DNA of 64,000 nt, from NCBI RefSeq assembly GCF_011045165.1, contig NZ_JAAKZI010000007.1, forward strand, positions 1 through 64,000, given 5' to 3'. Origin of the DNA: Arthrobacter silviterrae (GTDB taxonomy: Bacteria > Actinomycetota > Actinomycetes > Actinomycetales > Micrococcaceae). Positions within the stretch are counted from its first letter, which is position 1. Each line of letters begins with the position of its first letter. Positions 17,771-28,836 of this stretch are shown one piece after another. The translations under genes and the position numbers were made by a program. The notes beneath the pieces were generated by a model. That model was not told where the DNA came from. It saw only the letters and a program-made list of their open reading frames with translations, and ran no database searches.

Positions 17771-18247
17771 CTAGGCCTTGTCGATGCCCAGGTCCCGTCG
17801 CAACTTCGCCACATGGCCGGTGGCGCGGACGTTGTATTGCGCCACAGCAACCTTGCCCGCGCCGTCCACCACAATCGTGGAACGGATCAGCCCCTGGTAG
17901 GTCCTGCCGTAGTTCTTTTTCTCCCCCCATGCCGCATAGGCTTCGGCCACGGCGTGGTCCTCGTCGGCCAGCAGCGGGAACGGGAGATCCTGTGCCGCCG
18001 CGAACGTGGCCAGCTTGGCAACGGGGTCGGGGGAGATCCCCACCACCTGGTACCCGGCCGATTTCAGCGAGGCCAGGTTGTCGCGGAAATCGCAGGCCTG
18101 CTGGGTGCAGGCGGGCGTGGAGGCGGCCGGGTAAAAGTAGACCACCACCAAGCTGTCGGCGAAGTCCTTCAGAGAGGTGCTCCCGCCTGCGGCGTTGGGG
18201 AGGGTGAAGTTGGGGGCGGCATCGCCGGGGACAAGACGGTCACTCAC
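17771..18247 (-). CDS. bcp: thioredoxin-dependent peroxiredoxin, Bcp/PrxQ type, 158 aa
   Basis: Bcp reduces hydrogen peroxide and organic peroxides using thioredoxin. The active-site motif is YFYPAASTPACTQQACDFRD: the peroxidatic Cys is residue 47 and the resolving Cys residue 52, the usual five-residue spacing of this subclass. The family more often has TPGCT; here it is TPACT. Full length. The start is GTG 18247 with AAGGAG 8 bases before it. The gene sits alone between two tRNA genes. An 11-base tandem duplication at its 3' end repeats the stop-codon region. Confidence 0.94.
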   Translation of the reverse strand: MSDRLVPGDAAPNFTLPNAAGGSTSLKDFADSLVVVYFYPAASTPACTQQACDFRDNLASLKSAGYQVVGISPDPVAKLATFAAAQDLPFPLLADEDHAVAEAYAAWGEKKNYGRTYQGLIRSTIVVDGAGKVAVAQYNVRATGHVAKLRRDLGIDKA

Positions 18248-18380
18248 GTCGGAACTCCTTGCGGGCGCCGCCGTGCGGCGCCAAATGGTGGTGTTTGTTC
18301 CAGCCTAGGCCAGAATCCACGGGGGCGTGGTCACGGAATAAAGTGGCAGCTAATAGCCAGTTGGGCCGATTCGAGGCTAT

Positions 18381-18424
18381 AAAAAAAACCGCTCCAACAC
18401 CGGCTGTTGCCAGTGTTGGAGCGG
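18381..18424 (-). terminator. intrinsic terminator of the tRNA-Lys transcript
   Basis: Read on the minus strand, the arms CCGCTCCAACACTGG and CCGGTGTTGGAGCGG enclose a 6-base loop and are followed by eight T residues. It begins 11 bases after the tRNA-Lys gene. Confidence 0.93.
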
Positions 18425-18434
18425 CTTTTCTCTG

Positions 18435-18507
18435 TGCACCCCTCGGGACTTGAACCCGAAACCCATTGATTAAGAGTCAATTGCTCTGCCAATTGAGCTA
18501 GAGGTGC
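18435..18507 (-). tRNA. tRNA-Lys (anticodon CUU)
   Basis: On the minus strand the acceptor strands GCACCTC and GGGGTGC pair, with a D arm TAGCTCAATTGGCAGAGCA, anticodon stem ATTGA/TCAAT around CTCTTAA (anticodon CTT), and T arm CGGGTTCAAGTCCCG. CCA is not encoded. A strong terminator follows. Confidence 0.95.
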
Positions 18508-18757
18508 ATCTTGGCGCTGCAGTGAACCACCCCGGTTTGTGTCCGTTGTGTTCCCCGCAACGACATGAAACATTACATGGTTTTTGCATGAGTGTGAAAT
18601 CCAAAGTGGCGTTTGCGGTGCAGATCACACCCGCTGCCGCGAAAAGCCCCGGAATCACGTGGGTTTTGGCGGCAAAATTGGTCCGCGGGGCGGCTGGGCG
18701 GCGGCGGGCGCGCGGATTCTGTGGCCTGCGTCGCATTCCGGTCATAGACTGGCGAAC

Positions 18758-20521
18758 ATGAGCGTCGAGACCAATTCACCAGACAGGGCGTCAGTGGACA
18801 AGGCATCAGCACTTGTCCGCAACGCCGACGGCAGCCCGGACATCAAGCCACGCAGCCGCGTGGTGACCGACGGCATCCACGCCTCGCCTGCACGGGGCAT
18901 GTTCCGTGCCCTGGGCATGGGCGACGACGACTTTTCCAAGCCGCAGATTGGCGTGGCCAGTTCCTGGAACGAAATAACCCCCTGCAACCTGTCCCTGAAC
19001 CGGCTGGCACAGGGCTCCAAGGAAGGCGTGTTCGCAGCGGGCGGCTACCCCATGCAGTTCGGCACCATCTCCGTCTCCGACGGCATTTCCATGGGCCACG
19101 AGGGCATGCACTTTTCCCTGGTTTCGCGTGAAGTCATCGCCGACTCCGTTGAAACGGTCATGATGGCCGAACGCCTGGACGGCTCCGTGCTGCTGGCGGG
19201 CTGTGACAAGTCGCTGCCCGGCATGCTCATGGCTGCCGCCCGGCTGAACCTGGCCAGCGTCTTCCTTTATGCAGGCTCCATCATGCCCGGATTTGCCAAG
19301 CTCGAGGACGGCACGGAGAAGGAAGTCACGCTCATCGACGCCTTCGAAGCCGTTGGTGCGTGCGCAGCCGGCAAGATGAGCATGAAGGACCTCGATTCCA
19401 TTGAGCGGGCCATCTGCCCCGGCGAAGGTGCCTGCGGCGGCATGTACACCGCCAACACCATGGCCTGCATCGGGGAGGCGCTGGGCATGTCGCTTCCCGG
19501 TTCGGCCGCCCCGCCAAGCGCCGACCGCCGCCGGGACATGTTTGCCCGCCAGTCCGGGGAGGCGGTGGTCAATCTGTTGCGCCTGGGCATCCGCGCCCGG
19601 GACATCATGACGAAGAAGGCCTTTGAGAACGCCATCGCCGTCACCATGGCCTTCGGCGGCTCCACCAACGCGGTGCTGCACCTGCTCGCCATTGCCCGCG
19701 AGGCCAACGTTGACCTGACATTGCACGACTTCAACCGCATCGGAGACAAAATCCCGCACCTGGGCGACCTCAAGCCGTTTGGCCGGTATGTCATGTTCGA
19801 CGTCGACAAGATCGGCGGGGTGCCCGTCATCATGAAGGCATTGCTCGACGCCGGCCTTCTCCACGGCGACTGCCTCACCGTCACGGGCAGGACGGTTGCC
19901 GAAAACCTGGCGGACATCAATCCGCCGGATCCCGACGGGAAGGTGTTGCGCGCCCTGGACAACCCGATCCACAAGACAGGCGGCATCACCATCCTGCACG
20001 GCTCCATGGCCCCCGAAGGCGCCGTCGTGAAGAGTGCGGGCTTCGATCTGGATGTCTTTGAAGGCACCGCCCGGGTGTTTGAGCGTGAGCAGGGTGCCCT
20101 GGACGCCCTCGACAACGGCGAAATCCACGCCGGCGACGTCGTCGTCATCCGTTATGAGGGTCCCAAGGGCGGGCCTGGCATGCGCGAGATGCTTGCCATC
20201 ACCGGCGCCATCAAGGGGGCCGGCCTCGGCAAGGACGTGCTGCTGCTCACCGACGGGCGCTTCTCCGGCGGCACCACGGGGCTGTGCATCGGCCACGTCG
20301 CCCCGGAGGCCGTGGACGGCGGCCCCATTGCATTCGTGCGGGACGGGGACGTGATCCGCGTGGACATCGCCGCACGCACCTTTGACCTGCTGGTGGATGA
20401 CGCTGAACTGGCCGGGCGCCGGGAGGGCTGGGCACCGCTTCCGCCCAAGTTCACCTCCGGCGTGCTGGCCAAGTATGCGAAGCTGGTCAACAGCGCTTCG
20501 ACGGGAGCTTATTGCGGCTAA
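18758..20521 (+). CDS. ilvD: dihydroxy-acid dehydratase, 587 aa
   Basis: IlvD dehydrates 2,3-dihydroxy acids to the 2-keto acids that precede valine, isoleucine and leucine, using an Fe-S cluster. Three Cys-bearing motifs expected for the cluster are present: [10 protein letters not shown] (near residue 72), [10 protein letters not shown] (near 145) and [14 protein letters not shown] (near 227). The C-terminal Ser-region reads [20 protein letters not shown]. Full length. The ATG at 18758 is preferred to the longer open frame: a TAGACT box lies just upstream and there is no ribosome site, so the mRNA may be leaderless. It is about 3 kb upstream of ilvBNC, separated by one membrane-protein gene. 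Confidence 0.96.
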   Translation: MSVETNSPDRASVDKASALVRNADGSPDIKPRSRVVTDGIHASPARGMFRALGMGDDDFSKPQIGVASSWNEITPCNLSLNRLAQGSKEGVFAAGGYPMQFGTISVSDGISMGHEGMHFSLVSREVIADSVETVMMAERLDGSVLLAGCDKSLPGMLMAAARLNLASVFLYAGSIMPGFAKLEDGTEKEVTLIDAFEAVGACAAGKMSMKDLDSIERAICPGEGACGGMYTANTMACIGEALGMSLPGSAAPPSADRRRDMFARQSGEAVVNLLRLGIRARDIMTKKAFENAIAVTMAFGGSTNAVLHLLAIAREANVDLTLHDFNRIGDKIPHLGDLKPFGRYVMFDVDKIGGVPVIMKALLDAGLLHGDCLTVTGRTVAENLADINPPDPDGKVLRALDNPIHKTGGITILHGSMAPEGAVVKSAGFDLDVFEGTARVFEREQGALDALDNGEIHAGDVVVIRYEGPKGGPGMREMLAITGAIKGAGLGKDVLLLTDGRFSGGTTGLCIGHVAPEAVDGGPIAFVRDGDVIRVDIAARTFDLLVDDAELAGRREGWAPLPPKFTSGVLAKYAKLVNSASTGAYCG

Positions 20522-20593
20522 TCCAGATTGTTACAGGCGCCCCGGCCCTGCTTGGATATGCTCGCAGGGAAACCATTGCACCTGGGGGCAACT

Positions 20594-21523
20594 ATGCGCA
20601 GTACACCGACACGGCTCGAGCGGCATCTGAAATGGGCGGTGCCGCTTGCCGCAGCACCTCTGATCTATCTGGGGGCAATGTTCGCCGCGTGGTTGCTGGT
20701 GCAGGGTGCGGGCAGTGGGAACCCGGGGATCTGGCGGCCTTTGGCGGAGTTGGCACTTTATTTGGTGGCCATTGCCGGCCCTCTTGCCGCACTGGTGCGT
20801 GCAGCCATCAACGGTCACCGCGCCTTCCGCCACTGGCGCCGGGAAAACGGCCATTTCACCAAGTCGGAAGCCGTGGTGGCGCAACGGCATGACAGTTCCG
20901 CCCGGTCCTGGGCGCAAGCGCGTCATCTGCGCTCATGTCTCCTGCGGGGGGAAGCGCCACAGGCCGTCCAGGTGTGGGATGTCGTGGCGAACCCCGGCGA
21001 AGTCTTTTTCATGGATGTTCCTGCCGACTATGCACGTCACTACGGCATGGACGTCACTTTCACCCAAACCTCAGGGATTTATTTCGGCAGGCCGGCCTTT
21101 GTCCTGGCCGGACTGGGCCTCACTGCCATGTCGAACGCAGCCAAGCGGAACGCCGCCAACAGGCAGGCGGCCGTCCAGTGGCGCGAACGGCAGCCTTGCA
21201 GGCTGGTTGTGGGCAACCAGCGCCTTCTGTGCCAGGTGGGCGGGCAGTGGCTGAGTTTTTATTTCTCCGCCGTGACGGCCGTATATCCGGAAATAGATAA
21301 CTGGTCCCTGATCACCCAGTACGGTTCCACCTCGCCCCTGATGCTAAGCGGAGAGCATGTGCCCTCGGCGGCCTTGTTCACAGTTCTTGCCACGCACGGC
21401 GTGGAGGCAGTGTCTGCCCATCCCAGCCTGCAAAGACTGGGTGCCGGCAACCCGGGCAAACCCGGCTCGACGGAAGGAGGGAACGGCATTGACCACAGAG
21501 TGGACCATGCGTCCACATTGTGA
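20594..21523 (+). CDS. hypothetical membrane protein, 309 aa
   Basis: I do not recognise the family. The ATG at 20594 follows GGGGG at good spacing. Two membrane helices lie near residues 14-36 (AVPLAAAPLIYLGAMFAAWLL) and 50-68 (LYLVAIAGPLAALVRAAI), and a weaker one near residue 155 (PAFVLAGLGLTAMSNAAK). Between and after them the protein is soluble and basic. Segments such as YARHYGMDVTFTQTSGIYFGRP and CRLVVGNQRLLCQVGGQWLSF look like a small beta domain. It lies between ilvD and the ilvB leader, in the same direction, but nothing ties it to amino-acid synthesis. Confidence 0.65.
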   Translation: MRSTPTRLERHLKWAVPLAAAPLIYLGAMFAAWLLVQGAGSGNPGIWRPLAELALYLVAIAGPLAALVRAAINGHRAFRHWRRENGHFTKSEAVVAQRHDSSARSWAQARHLRSCLLRGEAPQAVQVWDVVANPGEVFFMDVPADYARHYGMDVTFTQTSGIYFGRPAFVLAGLGLTAMSNAAKRNAANRQAAVQWRERQPCRLVVGNQRLLCQVGGQWLSFYFSAVTAVYPEIDNWSLITQYGSTSPLMLSGEHVPSAALFTVLATHGVEAVSAHPSLQRLGAGNPGKPGSTEGGNGIDHRVDHASTL

Positions 21524-21577
21524 GATGACGGCGCGGGCTGTTTGACACCCCGGAGCGGAAAACGGGAGACTACAGGT

Positions 21578-21610
21578 ATGCAACTGAACCTCGTAGTCGT
21601 CATTAGCTAG
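21578..21610 (+). CDS. ilvB leader peptide MQLNLVVVIS
   Basis: The short frame reads Met-Gln-Leu-Asn-Leu-Val-Val-Val-Ile-Ser-stop. Six of ten residues are branched-chain: two Leu, three Val in a row and one Ile. GGGAG lies 9 bases before the ATG. An intrinsic terminator follows 75 bases downstream, before ilvB. This is the classical layout of ribosome-mediated attenuation: shortage of charged tRNA for Leu, Val or Ile would stall the ribosome and favour an antiterminator. Similar leaders are known before ilvB in other Actinobacteria. Confidence 0.88.
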   Translation: MQLNLVVVIS

Positions 21611-21684
21611 CGCGTGACGCAAAGTGGCCGCACCAGGCCATGACCCTCTAACTAACAAGTGAAGAGAACGTCGCAGCACGTGCA

Positions 21685-21723
21685 AACCCCTCGATGAGAG
21701 CCTTCCGGCTGAGGGGTTTTTTT
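21685..21723 (+). terminator. attenuator terminator before ilvB
   Basis: AACCCCTC (21685-21692) pairs with GAGGGGTT (21711-21718), with an inner AGCC/GGCT stem, followed by a T7 run. Upstream ACCCTCTAAC near 21643 could pair with the GAGGGGT strand as an antiterminator. It lies 100 bases before ilvB and has no upstream gene to serve other than the leader peptide, which marks it as an attenuator. Confidence 0.88.
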
Positions 21724-21823
21724 GTTTCCACCACCAGCGGCAACTCGCAAGAGCGCGTCAACAACCCTTAAACGCCACCCCGGAGAAGTACCCAAGAGCA
21801 TGAGTTTCCCAAAGGATGAACCG

Positions 21824-23710
21824 ATGAGTAAAGGATCGCCCGCCAGCCCCGCGTTGCTGGCAACCAAGTCCCACGGACACGGCGGCCACGCAGGCGGGAG
21901 CTCCGGCGCCGTCAGCCCGGCCGCCCAAACCGCCGTCGTAGGCCCCAACAACGTAGTTGCGCCGGTGCAGATGACCGGTTCCGAGGCGCTGGTCCGTTCA
22001 CTTGAGGAACTTGGCGTCAAGGACGTCTTCGGGCTTCCCGGCGGGGCCATCCTCCCCACCTACGACCCGCTCATGGCCTCATCCCTGAACCATGTGCTGG
22101 TCCGCCACGAACAGGGCGCCGGCCACGCTGCCCAGGGCTACGCGATGGTCACCGGCGAGGTGGGCGTTTGCATTGTGACGTCCGGCCCGGGCGCCACCAA
22201 CCTGGTCACGCCCATCATGGACGCCCATATGGATTCCGTTCCCATGGTGGCCATCACCGGCCAGGTGTCCAGCAGCGTCATCGGCACCGATGCGTTCCAG
22301 GAAGCCGACATTGTGGGCATCACCATGCCCGTCACCAAGCACTCCTACCTGGTCACCAACGCCCAGGACGTCCCGCGGGTGCTGGCCGAGGCCTTCCACC
22401 TCGCCTCCACCGGCCGGCCCGGACCCGTGCTGGTGGACGTGTCCAAGGACGCCCAGCAGGGACTCATGACGTTCTCCTGGCCCCCCACCATCGACCTGCC
22501 CGGCTACCGTCCGGTGTTCCGCGGCCACTCCAAGCAGCTGCGCGAGGCCGCCCGCCTCATCAGGGAAGCCAAGAAGCCCGTCTTGTACGTTGGCGGCGGC
22601 GTCATCAAGGCGAACGCCTCCCAGGAACTCCTGGAACTGGCCGAGTTCACGGGCATTCCCGTGGCCACCACCCTCATGGCCCGGGGAGCCTTCCCCGATT
22701 CCCACACCCTGCACGTGGGCATGCCCGGCATGCACGGCTCGGTGTCCGCCGTGACCGCACTGCAGCAGTCGGATTTGCTCATCACCCTCGGCGCCCGCTT
22801 TGACGACCGCGTCACCGGCGTGCTCAAGAGCTTCGCACCGCATGCCAAAGTCATCCACGCCGACATCGACCCCGCGGAAATCTCCAAGAACCGCACGGCC
22901 GACGTTCCGATCGTGGGCTCGCTGAAGGAGATCATCCCCGACCTCACTGCAGCCGTGAAGGTAGAGTTTGACGCCGGTGGCGCGCCGGACATCAGCGACT
23001 GGTGGGCGTTCCTGGGCAACCTGCGCGACACCTACCCGCTGGGCTGGACGGAACCCGAGGACGGACTCATGTCCCCCCAGCGCGTCATCTCCCGGATCGG
23101 CGCCCTGACCGGTCCGGAGGGCGTGTATGTGGCCGGCGTGGGCCAGCACCAGATGTGGGCTGCGCAGTTCGTCAAATATGAGCGCCCGCGTTCCTGGCTC
23201 AACTCCGGAGGGGCCGGCACCATGGGCTACTCCGTCCCCGCCGCCATGGGGGCCAAGGTGGGCAACCCGGACCGCGTGGTGTGGGCCATCGACGGCGACG
23301 GCTGCTTCCAGATGACAAACCAGGAGCTGGCCACCTGCCGGATCAACAACATTCCGATCAAGGTGGCCGTCATCAACAACTCTTCCCTGGGCATGGTCCG
23401 CCAGTGGCAGACACTTTTCTACGACAGCCGCTATTCCAACACCGACCTCAACACCGGCCATGACAGCATGCGCGTCCCGGACTTCGTCAAGCTCGCCGAT
23501 GCCTACGACTGCGTGGGACTGCGCTGCGAACGTGTCGAGGACATCGACGCCACCATTGAGGCCGCCCTGGCCATCAACGACCGCCCCGTGGTCATTGACT
23601 TTGTGGTCAGCCCCGACTCCATGGTGTGGCCGATGGTGCCTTCGGGCGTCAGCAACGACCAAATCCAAGTGGCACGCAACATGACACCCGTCTGGCAAGA
23701 GGAGGACTAG
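21824..23710 (+). CDS. ilvB: acetolactate synthase, large (catalytic) subunit, 628 aa
   Basis: IlvB is a thiamine-diphosphate enzyme that joins two pyruvates, or pyruvate and 2-ketobutyrate, in the first common step of branched-chain amino-acid synthesis. The N-terminal domain holds the catalytic Glu context ([15 protein letters not shown]) and the FAD-region; the C-terminal ThDP motif is [17 protein letters not shown] leading into [17 protein letters not shown]. The start is uncertain between ATG 21800 and ATG 21824; I prefer 21824 because AAAGGA lies 7 bases before it. The N-terminus has a 45-residue Gly/Ala/Ser-rich extension before the domain begins at [15 protein letters not shown]. It is the first gene of ilvB-ilvN-ilvC and lies behind a leader-peptide attenuator. 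Confidence 0.96.
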   Translation: MSKGSPASPALLATKSHGHGGHAGGSSGAVSPAAQTAVVGPNNVVAPVQMTGSEALVRSLEELGVKDVFGLPGGAILPTYDPLMASSLNHVLVRHEQGAGHAAQGYAMVTGEVGVCIVTSGPGATNLVTPIMDAHMDSVPMVAITGQVSSSVIGTDAFQEADIVGITMPVTKHSYLVTNAQDVPRVLAEAFHLASTGRPGPVLVDVSKDAQQGLMTFSWPPTIDLPGYRPVFRGHSKQLREAARLIREAKKPVLYVGGGVIKANASQELLELAEFTGIPVATTLMARGAFPDSHTLHVGMPGMHGSVSAVTALQQSDLLITLGARFDDRVTGVLKSFAPHAKVIHADIDPAEISKNRTADVPIVGSLKEIIPDLTAAVKVEFDAGGAPDISDWWAFLGNLRDTYPLGWTEPEDGLMSPQRVISRIGALTGPEGVYVAGVGQHQMWAAQFVKYERPRSWLNSGGAGTMGYSVPAAMGAKVGNPDRVVWAIDGDGCFQMTNQELATCRINNIPIKVAVINNSSLGMVRQWQTLFYDSRYSNTDLNTGHDSMRVPDFVKLADAYDCVGLRCERVEDIDATIEAALAINDRPVVIDFVVSPDSMVWPMVPSGVSNDQIQVARNMTPVWQEED

Positions 23711-23712
23711 AG

Positions 23713-24225
23713 ATGACACGGCACACCCTTTCCGTCCTGGTGGAAGACAAGCCCGGCGTCCTGACGCGCGTGGCCAGCATGTTTGCCCGCCGCGCCTTCA
23801 ACATCAACTCCCTGGCAGTGGGCCCCACGGAGGTCACCGGCGTCTCCCGGATGACCGTGGTGGTTGACGCCGACGGCGAGCTGATTGAACAAGTCACCAA
23901 ACAGCTGAATAAACTGGTCAACGTCATCAAGATCGTTGAACTTGTTTCAGATAATTCCGTGCAACGGGACCACATCCTGGTCAAGGTACGTGCGGATGCC
24001 GCCACGAGGCTGCAGGTCACCCAAGCCGCAGACCTTTTCCGTGCTTCGGTGGTTGACGTGTCCACAGACTCGTTGACCATTGAGGCCACCGGCCACCCGG
24101 ACAAGCTCACGGCACTGCTCAACGTGCTGGAGCCCTTCGGCATCCGAGAAATCGTGCAATCCGGCACCCTGGCCATTGGGCGGGGATCCCGTTCCATGAG
24201 CGACCGGGCACTTCGCGCTTCCTAA
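23713..24225 (+). CDS. ilvN: acetolactate synthase, small regulatory subunit, 170 aa
   Basis: The N-terminal ACT domain (LSVLVEDKPGVLTRVASMFA at about residues 5-24, then GPTEVTGVSRMTVVVD) binds valine and gives feedback inhibition of the IlvB subunit. The C-terminal part (DHILVKVRADAATRLQ on) is the usual activation domain. Length fits the family. It starts two bases after the ilvB stop, with GAGGAGG inside the end of ilvB as ribosome site, so the two subunits are made together. Confidence 0.96.
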   Translation: MTRHTLSVLVEDKPGVLTRVASMFARRAFNINSLAVGPTEVTGVSRMTVVVDADGELIEQVTKQLNKLVNVIKIVELVSDNSVQRDHILVKVRADAATRLQVTQAADLFRASVVDVSTDSLTIEATGHPDKLTALLNVLEPFGIREIVQSGTLAIGRGSRSMSDRALRAS

Positions 24226-25326
<1,101 letters not shown>

Positions 25327-25386
25327 GCCCCGGCCGTGTGACGCGCGTCGCTTGCGTCGCCGTCCCGGCTGATTGTTACGGCAAGG

Positions 25387-25422
25387 AAGCCGGGCTCCCA
25401 TAAACTGGAGTCCGGCTTTTTT
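25387..25422 (+). terminator. intrinsic terminator after ilvC
   Basis: AAGCCGGGCTCC pairs with GGAGTCCGGCTT (one mismatch) around an 8-base loop, followed by a T6 run. It closes the ilvBNC transcript. Confidence 0.9.
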
Positions 25423-25495
25423 GTTGCAACGCCTACGAATAAGCCATTCACCAAAATCCCCACCAGAACATCAACGAGAGCTAAAGAGGTCATAG

Positions 25496-27091
25496 GTGAG
25501 CGCCACCAAGCCAGTTGTACTCCTCGCAGAGGAACTTTCACCCGCAACAGTTGAGGCGCTGGGCCCCGACTTTGAAATCCGCCAGACGGACGGCTCCGAC
25601 CGCTCCCAGCTGCTCTCTGCCATCGTCGATGCCGACGCGATCCTGATCCGCTCGGCCACCCAGGTCGACGCCGAGGCCATCGCGGCTGCGAAGAACCTGA
25701 AGGTCATTGCACGTGCCGGCGTGGGGCTGGACAACGTGGACATCAAGGCAGCAACGCAGGCCGGCGTCATGGTGGTCAACGCGCCGACGTCGAACATTGT
25801 CTCCGCAGCTGAACTGACCATCGGGCACATCCTCTCCCTGGCCCGCCACATTCCGGCAGCCAGCACCGCCCTGAAGAACGGCGAGTGGAAGCGCTCCAAG
25901 TACACCGGCACCGAACTGCTGGAAAAGAAGCTGGGCATCATCGGCCTGGGCCGCATCGGCGCCCTGATCACCGAACGTGCCAAGGCCTTCGGCATGGAAA
26001 TAGTCGCCTACGACCCCTACGTCACCTCCGCCCGCGCCGCCAGCCTGGGCGTGCAGCTGCTCTCGCTGGATGAGCTGCTGGAACAGTCCGACTTCATCAC
26101 CATCCACATGCCGCGCACGCCGGAAACCGTCGGGATGATCAGCACCTCAGCGTTCGCGAAGATGAAAAAGAGTGCCTACGTCATCAACGTGGCCCGCGGC
26201 GGCCTCATCGATGAAACGGCCCTGAACATTGCCCTGCGCGACGGCGAAATTGCCGGCGCCGGGATTGACGTGTTCGTCAAGGAGCCGGCCACCGACGTCG
26301 ACTTCCTGTCCCTGGACAACGTCATTGCCACCCCGCACCTGGGCGCCTCCACTGGCGAGGCCCAGGAAAAGGCCGGCGTCTCCGTGGCCAAGTCCGTCCG
26401 CCTGGCGCTGGCCGGCGAGCTGGTCCCCGACGCCGTCAACGTGGCTGGCGGCGTGATCGCCTCCGATGTCCGCCCGGGCATCCCACTGATCGAGAAGCTG
26501 GGCCGCATCTTCACCGCCCTGACCCACGCCTCGGTGACGCAGATCGACGTCGAGGTGGCCGGCGAGATTGCCGCCCTGGACGTCAAGGCGCTGGAACTCT
26601 CCGCGCTGAAGGGCGTCTTCAAGGACGTGGTCTCGGAGCAGGTTTCCTACGTCAACGCGCCCATCCTTGCTGAACAGCGCGGCATCAAGACGAACCTGAT
26701 CACCACGCTGGAATCCGCCGACTACCGCAACGTGCTGACCATCCGCGGCGCGCTGTCCGACGACTCGCAGATCTCCGTCGCCGGGACGCTGACAGGTCCG
26801 AAGCAGATCCAGAAGATCGTCGGCGTCAACGGCTATGAGCTGGAAATCCCCATGAGCGACCACCTGCTGGTCATCTCCTACGCGGACCGCCCCGGCGTGG
26901 TGGGCACGCTGGGCCGCCTGCTGGGCGAAAACAATGTCAACATTGCCGGCATGCAGGTGGCCCGCCACAGCGAGGGCGGCCAGGCCCTGGCCCTCATCAC
27001 CGTGGACAGCTCCGTGCCGCAGGGCCTGCTGGAGTCCATCAAGGCCGAGATCGGCGCCACCGTGGCCCGCGAGGTGGACCTGGAGGACTGA
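25496..27091 (+). CDS. serA: D-3-phosphoglycerate dehydrogenase, 531 aa
   Basis: SerA oxidises 3-phosphoglycerate with NAD, the first step to serine. The NAD motif GIIGLGRIGALITERAKAFG is near residues 145-164. The catalytic Arg is in NVARGGLIDE and the His in ATPHLGASTGE. The long form is evident: after the dehydrogenase (to about residue 310) come an ASB-type intervening domain (VNVAGGVIASDVRPGIPLIE on) and a C-terminal ACT domain (LLVISYADRPGVVGTLGRLL) for serine feedback. The start is GTG 25496 with GAGG before it. The gene has its own terminators on both sides. Confidence 0.97.
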   Translation: MSATKPVVLLAEELSPATVEALGPDFEIRQTDGSDRSQLLSAIVDADAILIRSATQVDAEAIAAAKNLKVIARAGVGLDNVDIKAATQAGVMVVNAPTSNIVSAAELTIGHILSLARHIPAASTALKNGEWKRSKYTGTELLEKKLGIIGLGRIGALITERAKAFGMEIVAYDPYVTSARAASLGVQLLSLDELLEQSDFITIHMPRTPETVGMISTSAFAKMKKSAYVINVARGGLIDETALNIALRDGEIAGAGIDVFVKEPATDVDFLSLDNVIATPHLGASTGEAQEKAGVSVAKSVRLALAGELVPDAVNVAGGVIASDVRPGIPLIEKLGRIFTALTHASVTQIDVEVAGEIAALDVKALELSALKGVFKDVVSEQVSYVNAPILAEQRGIKTNLITTLESADYRNVLTIRGALSDDSQISVAGTLTGPKQIQKIVGVNGYELEIPMSDHLLVISYADRPGVVGTLGRLLGENNVNIAGMQVARHSEGGQALALITVDSSVPQGLLESIKAEIGATVAREVDLED

Positions 27092-27105
27092 CCTTCTGCA
27101 ACATC

Positions 27106-27150
27106 CGACGGCGGCGTTCCCACTGAGGCGGGGACGCCGCCGTCGTTTTT
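27106..27150 (+). terminator. intrinsic terminator after serA
   Basis: CGACGGCGGCGT and ACGCCGCCGTCG form a long stem (loop about 15 bases with CCC/GGG inside), followed by T5, 15 bases after the serA stop. Confidence 0.92.
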
Positions 27151-27182
27151 GTTAGGAAGCGGCGAATCACCACTGTTCACGG

Positions 27183-27188
27183 TAAATT
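27183..27188 (+). promoter_or_regulatory. -10 box TAAATT for leaderless metG
   Basis: TAAATT lies 6 bases before the GTG start of metG and no ribosome site is present, so transcription probably starts at the start codon. Confidence 0.45.
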
Positions 27189-27194
27189 CGTAGG

Positions 27195-28769
27195 GTGACA
27201 TCATCTGAACCGGCCAAGACGCCTTACTACCTGACCACCGCCATTACGTACCCGAACGGTGTTCCGCACATCGGGCATGCCTACGAGTACATCGCCACGG
27301 ACGCCATGGCACGCTTCAAGCGCCTGGACGGGTATGACGTCATGTTCCTGACCGGCACGGATGAGCACGGCATGAAGATTGCCCAGGCAGCCGAAAAGGA
27401 AGGCATCACGCCCAAGGAACTGGTGGACCGCAACGCCGCCGTGTACAAGGAGGCGCACGCGGCACTTGGCATCAGCTACGACAGGTTCATCCGCACCACC
27501 GATGCCGACCACCTGGCAGCGTCGCAGGCCATCTGGAAGAAGATGGAGGACGCCGGTGACATCTACCTGGGCAAGTACGAGGGCTGGTATTCCGTCCGCG
27601 ATGAGGCCTACTACGGCGACGACGAGACCGAACTCCGCGAGGACGGCAAGCGCTACTCCAAGGTCACCGACACGGAACTGACCTGGACGGAAGAGGAAAG
27701 CTACTTTTTCCGCCTGTCCAACTACCAGGAAAAACTGTTGGCCCTCTACGAGGAACAGCCCGAATTCGGCGCGCCGCGCACCCGCTTCAACGAGGTCATC
27801 AGCTTCGTCAAGGGCGGCCTGGATGACCTCTCCGTCAGCCGCACCACCTTCGACTGGGGCGTCCCGGTCCCCGGCAACGACAAACACGTCATGTATGTGT
27901 GGGTTGACGCCCTCACCAACTACCTCACGGGCGTGGGCTACCCCGACGTCGACTCGGCAGCCTTCCAGAAGTTCTGGCCCGCGGACGTGCACATCATCGG
28001 CAAGGACATCTCCCGCTTCCACGCCGTGTACTGGCCGGCATTTTTGATGTCCGCCGGGATCGAGCTGCCCAAGCGGGTCATGATCCACGGTTTCCTCCAC
28101 AACAACGGCGTGAAGATGTCCAAGTCCCTCGGCAACGTGGTGGCCCCGGCCGACTGGGTGGCCCAGTACGGCCTGGACCAGGTGCGCTTCTTCCTGCTGC
28201 GCGAGGTCCCCTTCGGTGCGGACGGCTCCTACAACCACGACGCCGTCGTGGGCCGGATGAACTCCGACCTGGCCAACAACCTGGGCAACCTGGCCCAGCG
28301 TTCGCTGTCCATGGTGGCGAAGAACTGCGCGGGTGTTGTGCCCGTACCCGGGGAGCTGACAGCCGCGGACGAGTCGATTCTGGCCGCGGCCGGGGCACTC
28401 CTGGACCACGCCCGGCAGGCCTACCAGGCGCAGGATTTCCACGGTTCGCTGGAGAAAATTTGGCACGTCCTGGGCGACACCAACGCCTACTTCGCCGAGC
28501 AGGCCCCGTGGGTGCTGCGCAAGACGGACGTGCCCCGCATGGAGACCGTGCTGTATGTGACCCTTGAGGTGCTGCGCATTGTGTCCATCCTGGTCCAGCC
28601 GGTCATGCCTGACTCCGCCGCGAAGCTCCTGGACGTGTTGGGGCAGGGCACGTCGCCGGACGACGCCTTCCGCCAGTTCGCCGCCGTCGGGACACCCCTG
28701 GCCCCCGGCACCGTCCTTCCCGCCCCGACGCCGATCTTCCCCAAGTACGAGGAACCCGCCGAGGCGTAG
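27195..28769 (+). CDS. metG: methionyl-tRNA synthetase, 524 aa
   Basis: MetG charges tRNA-Met. The class I HIGH motif is in [19 protein letters not shown] (near residues 17-35) and the KMSKS motif in [14 protein letters not shown] (near 302-315). The metal-binding knob region ([23 protein letters not shown]) has none of the Cys pairs of the zinc-bearing forms, so it is the zinc-free type. The anticodon-binding helical domain follows, and the C-terminal dimerisation domain of E. coli MetG is lacking. GTG 27195 appears leaderless. Confidence 0.96.
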   Translation: MTSSEPAKTPYYLTTAITYPNGVPHIGHAYEYIATDAMARFKRLDGYDVMFLTGTDEHGMKIAQAAEKEGITPKELVDRNAAVYKEAHAALGISYDRFIRTTDADHLAASQAIWKKMEDAGDIYLGKYEGWYSVRDEAYYGDDETELREDGKRYSKVTDTELTWTEEESYFFRLSNYQEKLLALYEEQPEFGAPRTRFNEVISFVKGGLDDLSVSRTTFDWGVPVPGNDKHVMYVWVDALTNYLTGVGYPDVDSAAFQKFWPADVHIIGKDISRFHAVYWPAFLMSAGIELPKRVMIHGFLHNNGVKMSKSLGNVVAPADWVAQYGLDQVRFFLLREVPFGADGSYNHDAVVGRMNSDLANNLGNLAQRSLSMVAKNCAGVVPVPGELTAADESILAAAGALLDHARQAYQAQDFHGSLEKIWHVLGDTNAYFAEQAPWVLRKTDVPRMETVLYVTLEVLRIVSILVQPVMPDSAAKLLDVLGQGTSPDDAFRQFAAVGTPLAPGTVLPAPTPIFPKYEEPAEA

Positions 28770-28779
28770 GCACCAGCCG

Positions 28780-28824
28780 GAAATTGGCGCCGGTGATCGA
28801 GCTTGTCGCGATCCCGCCAATTTC
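28780..28824. repeat. imperfect palindrome at the 3' side of the AbiEi-like gene
   Basis: GAAATTGGCG pairs with CGCCAATTTC, and inside it GATCG pairs with CGATC with unequal flanks. There is no T run, so it is not a standard terminator. It lies 12 bases from the stop codon of the 28837 gene and may be a damaged member of the long-palindrome class seen at 29961. Confidence 0.5.
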
Positions 28825-28836
28825 GTGTTCGGAGCA

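Noticed and set aside
17638-18507. Integration site of a mobile island between tRNA-Leu and tRNA-Lys
   Set aside because: Only bcp lies between them; I see no integrase and no second copy of a tRNA 3' end.
22079-23719. 546-codon open frame on the minus strand across ilvB
   Set aside because: It is the antisense shadow of a strongly GC-biased gene; the product is His/Gly/Val-rich with no domain, and ilvB is certain.
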